Assembly (NCBI GenBank): GCA_003150355.1
Contig: QAMJ01000011.1
Span: 248,001 to 312,000, forward strand
Direction of reading: 5' to 3'
DNA: 64,000 bases
DNA from: Clostridiales bacterium
Lineage (GTDB): Bacteria > Bacillota > Clostridia > Oscillospirales > Oscillospiraceae
The notes beneath the pieces are model-generated. The model was not told the DNA's origin and searched no databases. It saw nothing but the letters and a program-made list of their open reading frames with translations. Position numbers and translations under genes: made by a program. Shown one piece after another: positions 34,233 to 41,998 of this stretch (position 1 is its first letter; every line of letters begins with the position of its first letter).

Positions 34233-35288
34233 TTATTTCTCGAAATTAATGATCTGATCGAGAATTTCCATATCCCAGCCCTTCATGCTGTCAGGATTAT
34301 TATAATACCATGCAATGACGCTTTCTCTCATCTTGCTCATGTCAGGCTCATAGATCGTAATGCCATAGCTGCGCAGCTCATCTACGCAGGAATTTTCCTG
34401 CTCGGTCACAATTTTGGTAGCGGTATCGCACAGGAGCTTAACACCGTCATCGACGATCTGACGTTCCTCATCGGTAAGACTTTGATAGAACTTTTCGGCA
34501 ATAAACACCGAATTTTCAGAGATGATGTGTTTGGATAGCGTTATGCTCTTAGTTACTTCATAGTATTTGTTGGTAAGGATCGTAGGCAGAGGGTTGTCCT
34601 GACCATCGACAGTCCCATTCTGAAGAGAGGTATAGACCTCGGAAAGATCCATTGCTACGGGGCTGCACCCCATCGCCTTACCAAGATTTACAAATGCCTC
34701 GGAGTTTGGCATGCGAAGCTGTACGCCGTGCAGATCATCGGGGCAGGTGATTTCCTTGTCGGTCGTCAGGTTGATTGTTCTGGCTCCGTTGTAATACATG
34801 CCTGCCCACCGTACGCCTATGGCGTCGATCAGCTGCTGAGAAAAGTTCTGTCCGATCTCACTGTTGAACACGTCAAGAAGATGATCGGGGCTTTCAAACA
34901 GATAGCCCATGGAGAGACAATTTATGGCCGGAACATAAACACCGGCTTTGTCGCTTCCCACTACGCTCATTTCGCAGTTACCCCGACTCATGGCCATAAG
35001 CACATCGGTATCGGTGTAAAGCGTGGAATTGTAGTATATTTTGACCTCAATGCTTCCGTTGCTGGTGGACTCCACATAATCCTTAAAGGCCTCAAAGCCC
35101 TCGCACATAATCTCTGCTTCAGCCTTGTTCGTTGCAAACCTGATAGTTTTCACTTCAGTACCGGGCACCTTTTCCTGGGCACCTGCGGCAGCAGAAGAAT
35201 CTGTACGTTCGGTGACTGCTTGCTGTCCGCACGCTGTCAGCCCAAAGGCCAAAGCAAGAACCACAATCAATGCGAACAATCTTTTCAT
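34233..35288 (-). CDS. dctP: TRAP transporter solute-binding lipoprotein DctP (module 1)
   Basis: The 351-aa protein has a lipobox (FGLTAC, Cys20) and a DctP domain with VKTIRFATN near residue 46, GVYVPAINCLSMGYLF, and the family core LHGVQLRMPNSEAFVNLG near 188 with the conserved Arg that binds a carboxylate. It captures an organic acid for DctQM. The adjacent lyase-family gene suggests a C4-C6 di- or hydroxy-carboxylate, but the ligand is unknown. It follows the lyase gene by 47 nt. Confidence 0.92.
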   Translation of the reverse strand: MKRLFALIVVLALAFGLTACGQQAVTERTDSSAAAGAQEKVPGTEVKTIRFATNKAEAEIMCEGFEAFKDYVESTSNGSIEVKIYYNSTLYTDTDVLMAMSRGNCEMSVVGSDKAGVYVPAINCLSMGYLFESPDHLLDVFNSEIGQNFSQQLIDAIGVRWAGMYYNGARTINLTTDKEITCPDDLHGVQLRMPNSEAFVNLGKAMGCSPVAMDLSEVYTSLQNGTVDGQDNPLPTILTNKYYEVTKSITLSKHIISENSVFIAEKFYQSLTDEERQIVDDGVKLLCDTATKIVTEQENSCVDELRSYGITIYEPDMSKMRESVIAWYYNNPDSMKGWDMEILDQIINFEK

Positions 35289-35335
35289 TCTTTGTTTTTC
35301 CCTTTCTTTTTATAGATTTCCGTAAAATGGATAAC

Positions 35336-36208
35336 TTACTTGATAAGCTCGCGGATATTTTGCTCCTTTTCAATGCCTAATATCTTTTCGTAGTCACGTA
35401 TATTCATGCACTTATCGACATAATTGGCGGCTGAACCGGTTTTTTTGTAGTCTTCTGCAAGATCCTTCAAAAACTGTGTCACAGCAAGAATAGTATACAT
35501 ACCGCGGCATGCTATCTTGAAGCCCATTTCTTCACACTCTTTGTTCGACCATGAGATCTGATCGTCATCAATGAGGTCGATCATTGCCGGTATTCCGCAG
35601 CGCGCCATCTCGCGGCCGAGCTTTGCCCATTCCGCCTTGGTCTTTATATTCTCCGGCATAACGACATCAGCGCCGGCTTCATAAAAGAGCTTGCAGCGGC
35701 GGATAGACTCGTCGATCCCCAGAGTGTTGTAGCAGTCGGTTCTTGCAATAATAATAAAGTTCGGATCCTTGCGGCTGTTTACGGCTACCTTGATTTTATC
35801 CAGCATCTGCTCCACCGGGATAACAGTGACGCCGGCCATAGCTCCGCATTTTTTGGGCATGGTCTGATCCTCAAGATGAATGCCGCTCACTCCGGCCGCC
35901 TCATAATCCACGACCGTTCTCCGTATGCTTGGCAGATCGCCATAGCCGGTGTCCGCATCGCAGTACATGGGCGCATCCACTCTGGCCGCAATCAGCCTTG
36001 CTCTTCCAATCATCTCTGTCTGTGTGGCAATGCCGAGGTCGGGATATCCGATCAAGGATGCCATGGTGCTGTTTCCGCCCATGGCAAGAAGCTCAAAGCC
36101 GGCCTGGTCAAGAATTCTGGCACTTAGTGCATCATAGGCTACACCCGCTGCAACCAATCCGGGGCGGTTAAGAAGTTCGCGAAATCTGGCATTTTTTACT
36201 GAATCCAT
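35336..36208 (-). CDS. Isocitrate lyase/PEP mutase-family enzyme
   Basis: The 290-aa protein has the family metal site CDADTGYG (Asp84, Asp86), HLEDQ (Glu113) and the mobile loop PKKCGAMAG with Cys121, as in 2-methylisocitrate lyase (KKCGH) but with Ala after Gly. Members cleave 2-methylisocitrate, dimethylmalate, oxaloacetate or handle phosphonates, and the substrate here is unknown. The ATG at 36208 lies after GGAGACAAAG, so an in-frame start at 36313 is rejected. It is first in the operon with dctPQM and is divergent from a GntR regulator. Confidence 0.85.
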   Translation of the reverse strand: MDSVKNARFRELLNRPGLVAAGVAYDALSARILDQAGFELLAMGGNSTMASLIGYPDLGIATQTEMIGRARLIAARVDAPMYCDADTGYGDLPSIRRTVVDYEAAGVSGIHLEDQTMPKKCGAMAGVTVIPVEQMLDKIKVAVNSRKDPNFIIIARTDCYNTLGIDESIRRCKLFYEAGADVVMPENIKTKAEWAKLGREMARCGIPAMIDLIDDDQISWSNKECEEMGFKIACRGMYTILAVTQFLKDLAEDYKKTGSAANYVDKCMNIRDYEKILGIEKEQNIRELIK

Positions 36209-36322
36209 CTTTGTCTCCTGTTCTGCCGCATCACGGCGGCTCTTTAATTGTGTATACCCAAATGAGTCAAAGGTTACAGCCACGGCATCCTTGCCGTTCT
36301 TACCCTTGCTCATTTCATGCTC

Positions 36323-36455
36323 ATTCTAACTGACCCTTACAAGTATGTCAACTGAAATATCAGATAATATATCAAAATCTACGTTTTAGCTCATTTTCAG
36401 TTTAAATATTTGGGCATAAATATCACTTGATATTTCAGATCGCAGGGTATATAAT
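36323..36455. promoter_or_regulatory. Divergent promoters and candidate GntR operators
   Basis: On the minus strand TTGACA (36346-36351), 17 nt and TAGAAT (36323-36328) drive the lyase-dctPQM operon. On the plus strand TTGATA (36427-36432), 17 nt and TATAAT (36450-36455) drive the regulator. TGAAATATCA at 36353-36362 and its reverse complement TGATATTTCA at 36428-36437 lie next to or inside the two -35 boxes. They are likely operators. The remaining 100-odd bp up to the regulator start hold no gene. Confidence 0.65.
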
Positions 36456-36584
36456 TAACTGATACGCATCGTGATGCATCGTGCTTGTCACCTGCGCGTT
36501 TGAGCTCCGCTGTTTTCTCCGCATCTGCGGGTGGGGCAAAAGGCGCTTTCAACAGTTTAAAAACACATGCATGGGGGAAAACCA

Positions 36585-37238
36585 GTGGAAAAGAAAACAA
36601 TAATTGATTCCAAAGAGAGCCTGACCGATATAATATACAGTGATTTGCTCCACAAGCTTCAGTCAAGAGTATTGGTTCCTGGTACGCTTATCGACCGGAA
36701 AGCCTTAGCTACAGAATATAATGTGAGCATGGCTCCTGTGCGGGATGCCCTACAGCGTTTGACGCTTGAAGGCTTTGTGGAAACGCGTTCCAGAAGTGCC
36801 ACCGTTGTAAAAGCGATTCAGGAGGAGGATATTTACGGAGCCTTGGTACTTCGTGAGGCTTTGGAAACTCAGGCGATTCGCATGATATGGGGTGATATAA
36901 TACGGCGAGAGAGGGATAATCTTCATGTGCTTGCAGCAAAGGTCGATTCCATTACCGATATATTGGAGTACTGGCAGGCCGACATAGATTTTCACAGGTA
37001 TCTTGTTTCTCTCAGCGGCTGCCGCCGCTTGATAGAAACATACGAGCAGGTGATGAATCTTGGTACATTCTATCAGGTCAACAAATACTTTGCCAGGCTT
37101 GACACAATTCAGTGCGACAGTCATATGCATCTGCTGAACCAACTGCTTGACTGCGACAAAGACGAGGCGGAAAAAGCTCTTCGCAGTCATCTTTCAAAAG
37201 GAAAGGCGCTCACCTCCCTGAAGAAGCCGGGCATATAA
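36585..37238 (+). CDS. GntR-family regulator with FCD domain (module 1)
   Basis: The 217-aa protein has a GntR winged helix (DIIYSDLLHKLQSRVLVPG, then KALATEYNVSMAPVRDALQRL) and an FCD ligand domain with the metal-binding residues in WQADIDFHRYLVSLSG and the C-terminal SHMHLLNQLLDCD. FCD regulators usually sense an organic acid and repress the gene next to them. The start is taken as GTG at 36585, 8 nt after GGGGGA; an ATG at 36567 would add six residues. It likely controls the divergent lyase-TRAP operon and itself. Confidence 0.85.
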   Translation: MEKKTIIDSKESLTDIIYSDLLHKLQSRVLVPGTLIDRKALATEYNVSMAPVRDALQRLTLEGFVETRSRSATVVKAIQEEDIYGALVLREALETQAIRMIWGDIIRRERDNLHVLAAKVDSITDILEYWQADIDFHRYLVSLSGCRRLIETYEQVMNLGTFYQVNKYFARLDTIQCDSHMHLLNQLLDCDKDEAEKALRSHLSKGKALTSLKKPGI

Positions 37239-37280
37239 CGAAATTGCCTGAGCTGTGTCAAAATAGTCCAAAAACCAAAA

Positions 37281-37320
37281 CATCGGAGAAAGCCATTCCT
37301 TACGGCGGCTTTCTCCGATG
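37281..37320 (+). terminator. Terminator of the GntR gene (module 1)
   Basis: CATCGGAGAAAGCC at 37281-37294 pairs perfectly with GGCTTTCTCCGATG at 37307-37320, followed by CTTTTAG. Confidence 0.85.
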
Positions 37321-37372
37321 CTTTTAGTGGTTTTACCTAAACTATTGATTTAGAACCTTTTTATTTGCTTCT

Positions 37373-37738
37373 TATTACGCTGCCTTTTCTTCCTCGCGCA
37401 GCAGCTCCGCACACAGGTCGCCCTCGAAGGCCTCCGGGTCCTCCTGCGGCATGGTGTCGATGCCCGCAAGCTCGCCGGTGACGCGGTCAATGTAGCAGTC
37501 ATAGTTGAGCCACTCAGTGCTGATAACGACCTCGCAGTACGCGCCGCGGTATTCGAGCGACAGCACGCGGCTGGTCTCCGCGTCGAGTCCCAGCTCCTCC
37601 AGAGCCGCCTTGAGTGCTTCGTATTTATTAAGAATGGTCTTCATGTTTAATCTCCTTTCGAACCTGACCGGCCTTGCGCCAATCCACCTGCGGGACACAT
37701 GGGGCATATGCTCCGTCCCTCTTACCTGCCGCCGGAGC
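37373..37738 (-). repeat. 366-bp repeat, copy 2 (leader plus 89-codon gene)
   Basis: This is the inverted copy of 9001-9366, with about eight substitutions. It includes the same two-hairpin leader and the complete 89-codon gene. It sits between the two TRAP modules. Upstream of the junction the sequences are unrelated. Confidence 0.9.
37375..37644 (-). CDS. Small acidic protein of unknown function (89 aa), paralogue 2
   Basis: The 89-aa product differs from the protein at 9095 only by Asp for Asn at residue 20 and Val for Ala at residue 26. Two of the other coding changes are silent. The GGAGATTAAAC ribosome site is identical. No terminator like that of copy 1 follows; a convergent perfect hairpin at 37281 may serve. 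The function is unknown. Confidence 0.65.
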   Translation of the reverse strand: MKTILNKYEALKAALEELGLDAETSRVLSLEYRGAYCEVVISTEWLNYDCYIDRVTGELAGIDTMPQEDPEAFEGDLCAELLREEEKAA

Positions 37739-37902
37739 TGCTGTCGCACATCGCGACGGATCTGATAATCCACGAGCTGTATGTCTGGTGCAGCCAGAAC
37801 GGCAACTTCTGTCTGCGCGAGCGCGCACGGCAGTACGCCGAAGTGGCCTACCATGTGAAGCCGCAGTACCGCATGAGCCCCGAGCAGCGCGCCGCGCTGT
37901 GA
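37708..37902 (+). CDS. Hypothetical 64-aa ORF antisense to the repeat leader
   Basis: The frame encodes 64 aa with an aromatic and charged middle (IIHELYVWCSQNGNFCLRE) and ends in MSPEQRAAL. Its first ten codons lie antisense to the repeat leader and the rest is unique to this locus. The start has only a weak GGGGC upstream. Codon use resembles the host. It may be a real small gene or the 3' remnant of a longer gene truncated by the repeat. A terminator follows at 37944. Confidence 0.35.
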   Translation: MLRPSYLPPELLSHIATDLIIHELYVWCSQNGNFCLRERARQYAEVAYHVKPQYRMSPEQRAAL

Positions 37903-37943
37903 CGCCGGGCAGCCGTCGGTGCAGTGAGATAAGGCATAAAAAT

Positions 37944-37967
37944 GCAGAGCGGTATGAGCCGCTCTGC
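37944..37967. terminator. Bidirectional terminator of the cysteine/TRAP operon
   Basis: GCAGAGCGG at 37944-37952 pairs with CCGCTCTGC at 37959-37967; TTCTTTTTT follows on the plus strand and ATTTTTATG on the minus strand. The core AATGCAGAGCGGTATGA is shared with the terminator after rpoN at 62907. Confidence 0.85.
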
Positions 37968-37995
37968 TTCTTTTTTGATTTGAGGTCTGCGTGGG

Positions 37996-39258
37996 TTATT
38001 TGTTTTTCATTATCTCTACTATCACGCGCTCCGTATCGACCATGCCGGGGTCAGCGATAAGGCCGACGTTCTGAAGCGTTTTTTCGACCGAATGGTCGCA
38101 GAGGCCGTGCGGGGCAGCCACGGCAGCATTATCCACGCTGAGGACGGCGGCATTATATGCGCAGTCGACCGCGGTGATGACCTTCAGGCAGCAGCAGTGA
38201 TTGCCGCCGGTGCATATCATGCCGGTTATCGAAGCGGCCATATTATTGCAGGCGCGGTCAAGGCTCGCTTCGTCTCCGCCCATCAGATAGGCCAGCGCGC
38301 AGGCGAGCCCGGTGCCTCCGGCTATTCCGCAGCCGCAGAACGCCGACAGCTTACCGGAAAACTCCTTTATGTACATACACACCAGATAGCTGATGGCGGT
38401 GGCGCGCAGGAGCCGCTCCTCGCCCAGCCCCTGAACCTTGCAGTACGCGTCCAGCGGGAGGGTGCAGATTATCCCGTGCGTCCCGCTGCCGGTAATGCTC
38501 ATTGCAGCTTTATCGATACCTAAGACGCGTGCTTCCGCCGCGGCGCACGCATACGTCTTCGCACTCTGGCGCGGATCGTCCGAGATGAGCCTGCCGCCGT
38601 TCTGCGCGATCATGCTCCGGGTAATGGTGCAGCGCTCCCATGCAGCGCCCGCTTCCGCAAGATCCTCATTGACGCGGTACGCTTCGAGCATGAACTTCAG
38701 CTGCTCTATTGGCGTGTTGAGCGCGAAATCATAAATGTCCGCGATGCTGCATTCCACTATGGGCGAGCGGTCCGCGTCCGAATGGACATAGGGCTTTTCC
38801 AGCAGCTTCCGGCCGTTCTTTTCTATGAGGCAGAAGTTCGTGTGGCTGCCGCGGAGCTCCGCTCTGCATACATCGTGCGCGGTGTACACCGTCGCACCGA
38901 TGAACAGCACTGAGCTTATCGAATCAAGCTCGACCTTTACCCTGCCGTCGCCGATCATTTTCTTTGCCTCTGCCACGGCCGCGTCGTTTACGTCCTCAAG
39001 CACGCACAGGCCTTTCTCTGCATCGCCGCAAACTATGCCAAGCGCCGCGGAATATTCGTTCCCTACCTCTGCCGTGCCGGGTATCCCGCAGGTAAAGGCA
39101 TTTTTATATATGCCGGAATTGACGCGGACAACGACTTTTTCAACGGGTTCATCCGACAGCGCGCGGGCCTGGGCGCACGCAAGGGCTATTGCCGCAGGCT
39201 CGGTCACGCCGAGCGCCGGCTTCATATCATCAATGATAAGCTGACGAAGATCTGTCAT
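37996..39258 (-). CDS. L-cysteine desulfidase/L-serine dehydratase alpha-like protein (UPF0597 family)
   Basis: The 420-aa protein matches the UPF0597 family (CyuA/YhaM, CdsB): GVTEPAAIALACAQAR at residues 17-32, the SGIYKNAFTCGIPG loop near 50, and cysteines in AFCGCGIAGGTG and ICTGGNHCCCLK that can hold a 4Fe-4S cluster. Known members release H2S and ammonia from L-cysteine and leave pyruvate. Its place beside two ATC-hydrolase-family genes supports cysteine as substrate, but serine or another beta-substituted amino acid is possible. It is the last gene of the TRAP module 2 operon. Confidence 0.82.
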   Translation of the reverse strand: MTDLRQLIIDDMKPALGVTEPAAIALACAQARALSDEPVEKVVVRVNSGIYKNAFTCGIPGTAEVGNEYSAALGIVCGDAEKGLCVLEDVNDAAVAEAKKMIGDGRVKVELDSISSVLFIGATVYTAHDVCRAELRGSHTNFCLIEKNGRKLLEKPYVHSDADRSPIVECSIADIYDFALNTPIEQLKFMLEAYRVNEDLAEAGAAWERCTITRSMIAQNGGRLISDDPRQSAKTYACAAAEARVLGIDKAAMSITGSGTHGIICTLPLDAYCKVQGLGEERLLRATAISYLVCMYIKEFSGKLSAFCGCGIAGGTGLACALAYLMGGDEASLDRACNNMAASITGMICTGGNHCCCLKVITAVDCAYNAAVLSVDNAAVAAPHGLCDHSVEKTLQNVGLIADPGMVDTERVIVEIMKNK

Positions 39259-39281
39259 CTGTATATACTCCTCCGGAACAG

Positions 39282-39926
39282 TCAGTTCATGCTTTCGATC
39301 GCGGCTTCTCCGAGCAGGTCAAGCTGATAATACATCGTCACGGCGCCGGGGTCAAGATGTCCGACTCCCTTGTTCGCCTGATAGTACGCCCTGCCGCGGA
39401 TGGCTTCCATGTCCCGCGTCGCTTCCATGCCGTGCTTCGCACCGGCCTGCATCGCCCGGATCGCTGCCGCTTCCCCCTCGGGCAGGGCTGCTTTCATCGC
39501 TTCGACCGCCTCATACAGCGGATCGATCATTGTCTTGAAGCCCGGCTGGCCGTTCCCGCGCTGCATTATGCCCTGAAGCTCCGCCTCCAGAACCTCAAGC
39601 AGCTTGGCTGCGTCCATCGTCTCCGCACTCCCGACGGCTGCCGAAGCCTTGAGATATGCACTTGCGTACAGTATCCCCGAAGAGCCGCCGACGCCGGACA
39701 TGATGGTCATCGCCGCCTTTTTGAACAGCTCCGCCAGCGAGGCCGCGCGCAGCTGATCCTCTATCTCCATCAGCTTCGTGAAGCCCGTATTCATGTTTGC
39801 CCAGTGGTCTCCGTCACCCGTGGCCGCATCAAGCTCAGTGATGTAGTCCTTCTCCGATGCGATCTTCGCCGTGACCTTTTTAAGGTAATCCACATACTTA
39901 CCGGCAGTAATATCAACTTTCGCCAT
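39282..39926 (-). CDS. dhaL: Dihydroxyacetone kinase subunit L-like
   Basis: The 214-aa protein has the DhaL nucleotide/Mg site: Asp33, Asp38 and Asp40 in ELDAATGDGDHWANM, and the phosphate-cap motif SGVGGSSGILYA near 73. It closes with KGVGHLDPGAVTMYY. In known systems DhaL supplies phosphate to the substrate held by DhaK, from ADP/PTS or from ATP. No dhaM is visible, so the phosphate donor is unclear. The ATG at 39926 follows GGAGGGAA and lies 2 nt after dhaK. A decayed second copy exists at 32114. Confidence 0.9.
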   Translation of the reverse strand: MAKVDITAGKYVDYLKKVTAKIASEKDYITELDAATGDGDHWANMNTGFTKLMEIEDQLRAASLAELFKKAAMTIMSGVGGSSGILYASAYLKASAAVGSAETMDAAKLLEVLEAELQGIMQRGNGQPGFKTMIDPLYEAVEAMKAALPEGEAAAIRAMQAGAKHGMEATRDMEAIRGRAYYQANKGVGHLDPGAVTMYYQLDLLGEAAIESMN

Positions 39927-39928
39927 TC

Positions 39929-40915
39929 TTATTCCCTCCATGCCGCCGTGTGCGCAGGCGCGTCAAGATAAGCCTTCATCTCATCATCAAGCCTGAGCAG
40001 AGAAACGGAGCAGCCGCTCATTTCAAGCGAGGTCATATAGTTGCCCACGTACCAGCGCACGGGGTTTATTCCCTTTTCCCTGAGAAGCGCATTCACGTCG
40101 TTCGTGAGAATGTAAAGCTCCATCAGCGGCGTTCCGCCGAGGCCGTTCACCATGACCGCGCAGTCCGAGCCGCTGAAATCCATGTCCGCAAGAATATGGC
40201 CGCAGAGTATCTCGGCGAGTTCCTTGGAGGTCTTGACGCTCGTACGCTCCACGCCGGGTTCGCCGTGGATGCCCATGCCTACCTCTATCTCGTCATCCGC
40301 CAGCACGAAGCCGGGCTTGCCGACACCGGGGAGAATGCAGGGGCTCATGGCCATGCCCATAGAGCGGGTATTGTCGATGACCTTCTGCGCAACATCGCGT
40401 ACCTCTTCCAGAGAGCGTCCCGCTTCTGCCGCAGCGCCTGCGATCTTATGTACGAACACGGTACCGGCGATGCCGCGGCGGCCGGTGGAATAGGTGCTCT
40501 CGGGCACAGCCACGTCATCGCGGGTGACGACGGACATGACCTTATAGCCCTCCATTTCGGCAAGCTCGGCGGCCATGCTGAAATTCATAATGTCTCCGGA
40601 ATAATTCTTTATGACCATCAGTACGCCCTTGTCTCCGCCGACCTGATGGATCGCTTCGAGGATGCGGTCGGGAGACGGGGACGCGAACACATTGCCCGCG
40701 ACTGCCGCATCGAGCATACCGAGCCCAACATAGCCCGCGTGCGCAGGTTCATGGCCGCTGCCGCCGCCGGAAATGATGGCGACTTTTTCCTTGTTCGGCT
40801 CGCGGCGCGCGATCACCTCAAAGCCAGGGATGTATTTTAGGCTGCTGTCCGATATCTCTATGCCTGCCAGCATCTCGGATACTACGTGTTCCGGATCGTT
40901 GATTATTTTCTTCAT
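39929..40915 (-). CDS. dhaK: Dihydroxyacetone kinase subunit K-like
   Basis: The 328-aa protein has GGGSGHEPAHAGYVG at residues 50-64 and GMGIHGEPG with His217, the residue that forms a hemiaminal with dihydroxyacetone in the family. The C-terminal part (NGLGGTPLMELYIL) is complete. With DhaL it should phosphorylate a small ketose, aldose or related keto compound. In this TRAP/cysteine context the true substrate may differ from dihydroxyacetone. It lies 72 nt after the second ATC-hydrolase gene. Confidence 0.9.
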   Translation of the reverse strand: MKKIINDPEHVVSEMLAGIEISDSSLKYIPGFEVIARREPNKEKVAIISGGGSGHEPAHAGYVGLGMLDAAVAGNVFASPSPDRILEAIHQVGGDKGVLMVIKNYSGDIMNFSMAAELAEMEGYKVMSVVTRDDVAVPESTYSTGRRGIAGTVFVHKIAGAAAEAGRSLEEVRDVAQKVIDNTRSMGMAMSPCILPGVGKPGFVLADDEIEVGMGIHGEPGVERTSVKTSKELAEILCGHILADMDFSGSDCAVMVNGLGGTPLMELYILTNDVNALLREKGINPVRWYVGNYMTSLEMSGCSVSLLRLDDEMKAYLDAPAHTAAWRE

Positions 40916-40987
40916 CGTTCTTCTCCTTGTAAAGTGTTCAAAATAAGGGAGACAGATACCTCCGCCTCCCCTTTTTATACGCAGTGA

Positions 40988-41473
40988 TTATTTTTTTCTG
41001 AAGCACATAGTGCATTTGCCGTCACCGGCGGCAATGGTGTGCTCAAGGTCCATCGTCCAGCCGAGGCCCTCCGCCATGGCGCGGTCCATATCCATGCAGC
41101 AGTCGCAGATCCGGGACATATACTCCTCGTCGTCCGTCAGACCCTGCCATGCTTTTACGAGCGGGCAGTAGCCAAGGTCGATCTTGAGGTGGTTCTCGTC
41201 TTTCTCGACGATCTCACCCTCGTTTACCTTTTCCACGCCGTAGGTCATGAACTCTCCGGCGAACTCGTCGATCTCGGTCATTCCCTTGAAGCGCGTCTCA
41301 TACTGGAACTTTCCTGCCTCGCGCATCGCATCGCGCACGAACTCAAGGGGCAGCCCCTGGTCGAGTCCCTCCTTGACAAGATAGTAGTACCACTTTCCGC
41401 GGTTTTCATATGCAGCTCTGACGCTGTCTACGCCGTAGTCGCCTATGTATTTCTTCGGTTCATTAACGATCAT
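40988..41473 (-). CDS. ATC-hydrolase-family protein (L-2-amino-thiazoline-4-carboxylate hydrolase-like), paralogue 2
   Basis: The 161-aa protein fits the PF14196-type family: a helical N-terminus with RGKWYYYLVKEG, then LGYCPLVKAWQGL near residue 100, RICDCCMDMDRAM and the closing HTIAAGDGKCTMCF. The named member hydrolyses a thiazoline ring to cysteine precursors, but many relatives are uncharacterised. It is 15 nt after a paralogue of the same length, so the two may form a heteromer. Conserved Cys and Asp residues may bind metal or act in catalysis (inference). Confidence 0.75.
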   Translation of the reverse strand: MIVNEPKKYIGDYGVDSVRAAYENRGKWYYYLVKEGLDQGLPLEFVRDAMREAGKFQYETRFKGMTEIDEFAGEFMTYGVEKVNEGEIVEKDENHLKIDLGYCPLVKAWQGLTDDEEYMSRICDCCMDMDRAMAEGLGWTMDLEHTIAAGDGKCTMCFRKK

Positions 41474-41488
41474 GTGTATCCCTCCCGA

Positions 41489-41971
41489 TCACTTTCTGAC
41501 AAAATGCAGCTCACATACGTTGTCGCCGCAGCCGATAGCCTTTTCGAGCTTGAAGCCGATGTGCTCATAGAGGTCGAACACGCCGCGGTCAACATCCATT
41601 GCGCAGTCGCAGATCATGCCGATCTCTTTCTCGTTGTCGGTAAGCTTCGTCCAGGCTCCGCACATCGGGCAGTAATGGAAATGGACAACAGCTTCATCAT
41701 CGGTGAGGCTGACCAGCTCCATGTGGAACTGCTTGATGTTATGGTCATTGAGGAACGCACCCATGAACTCAGGCACGCTGTCGGTGTCGGGGTATCCGCC
41801 GCGGTAAAGGTTGCCGAGCTTCCTGATCGCTGCGCGGGCGAACTGTTCCTTATCAAGGCCGTATTTACCGGCGCTCTGCACCAGCTCGTAATACCAGAGC
41901 CCGCGGGTCTCGTTTGCTTTTCTGATCTCGCTCGAGACGAAATCATTGATATGATGCTCGTTTTTAATCAT
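41489..41971 (-). CDS. ATC-hydrolase-family protein, paralogue 1
   Basis: The 160-aa protein is a diverged sister of the next gene: RGLWYYELVQSAG, FHYCPMCGAWTKL, MICDCAMDVDRGV and CGDNVCELHF line up with it. It has an additional CPMC pair that could bind zinc. The two paralogues, the TRAP transporter and the desulfidase-like gene together suggest use of a sulfur-containing or thiazoline-type compound (inference). It starts 27 nt after dctM. Confidence 0.75.
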   Translation of the reverse strand: MIKNEHHINDFVSSEIRKANETRGLWYYELVQSAGKYGLDKEQFARAAIRKLGNLYRGGYPDTDSVPEFMGAFLNDHNIKQFHMELVSLTDDEAVVHFHYCPMCGAWTKLTDNEKEIGMICDCAMDVDRGVFDLYEHIGFKLEKAIGCGDNVCELHFVRK

Positions 41972-41998
41972 TTTCTGTTACTCCCTGATGTTTGATTT

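Noticed and set aside
35336..36208. Calling the lyase-family gene prpB or a phosphonate mutase
   Set aside because: The KKCG loop lacks the following His of 2-methylisocitrate lyase and no propionate or phosphonate genes are nearby.
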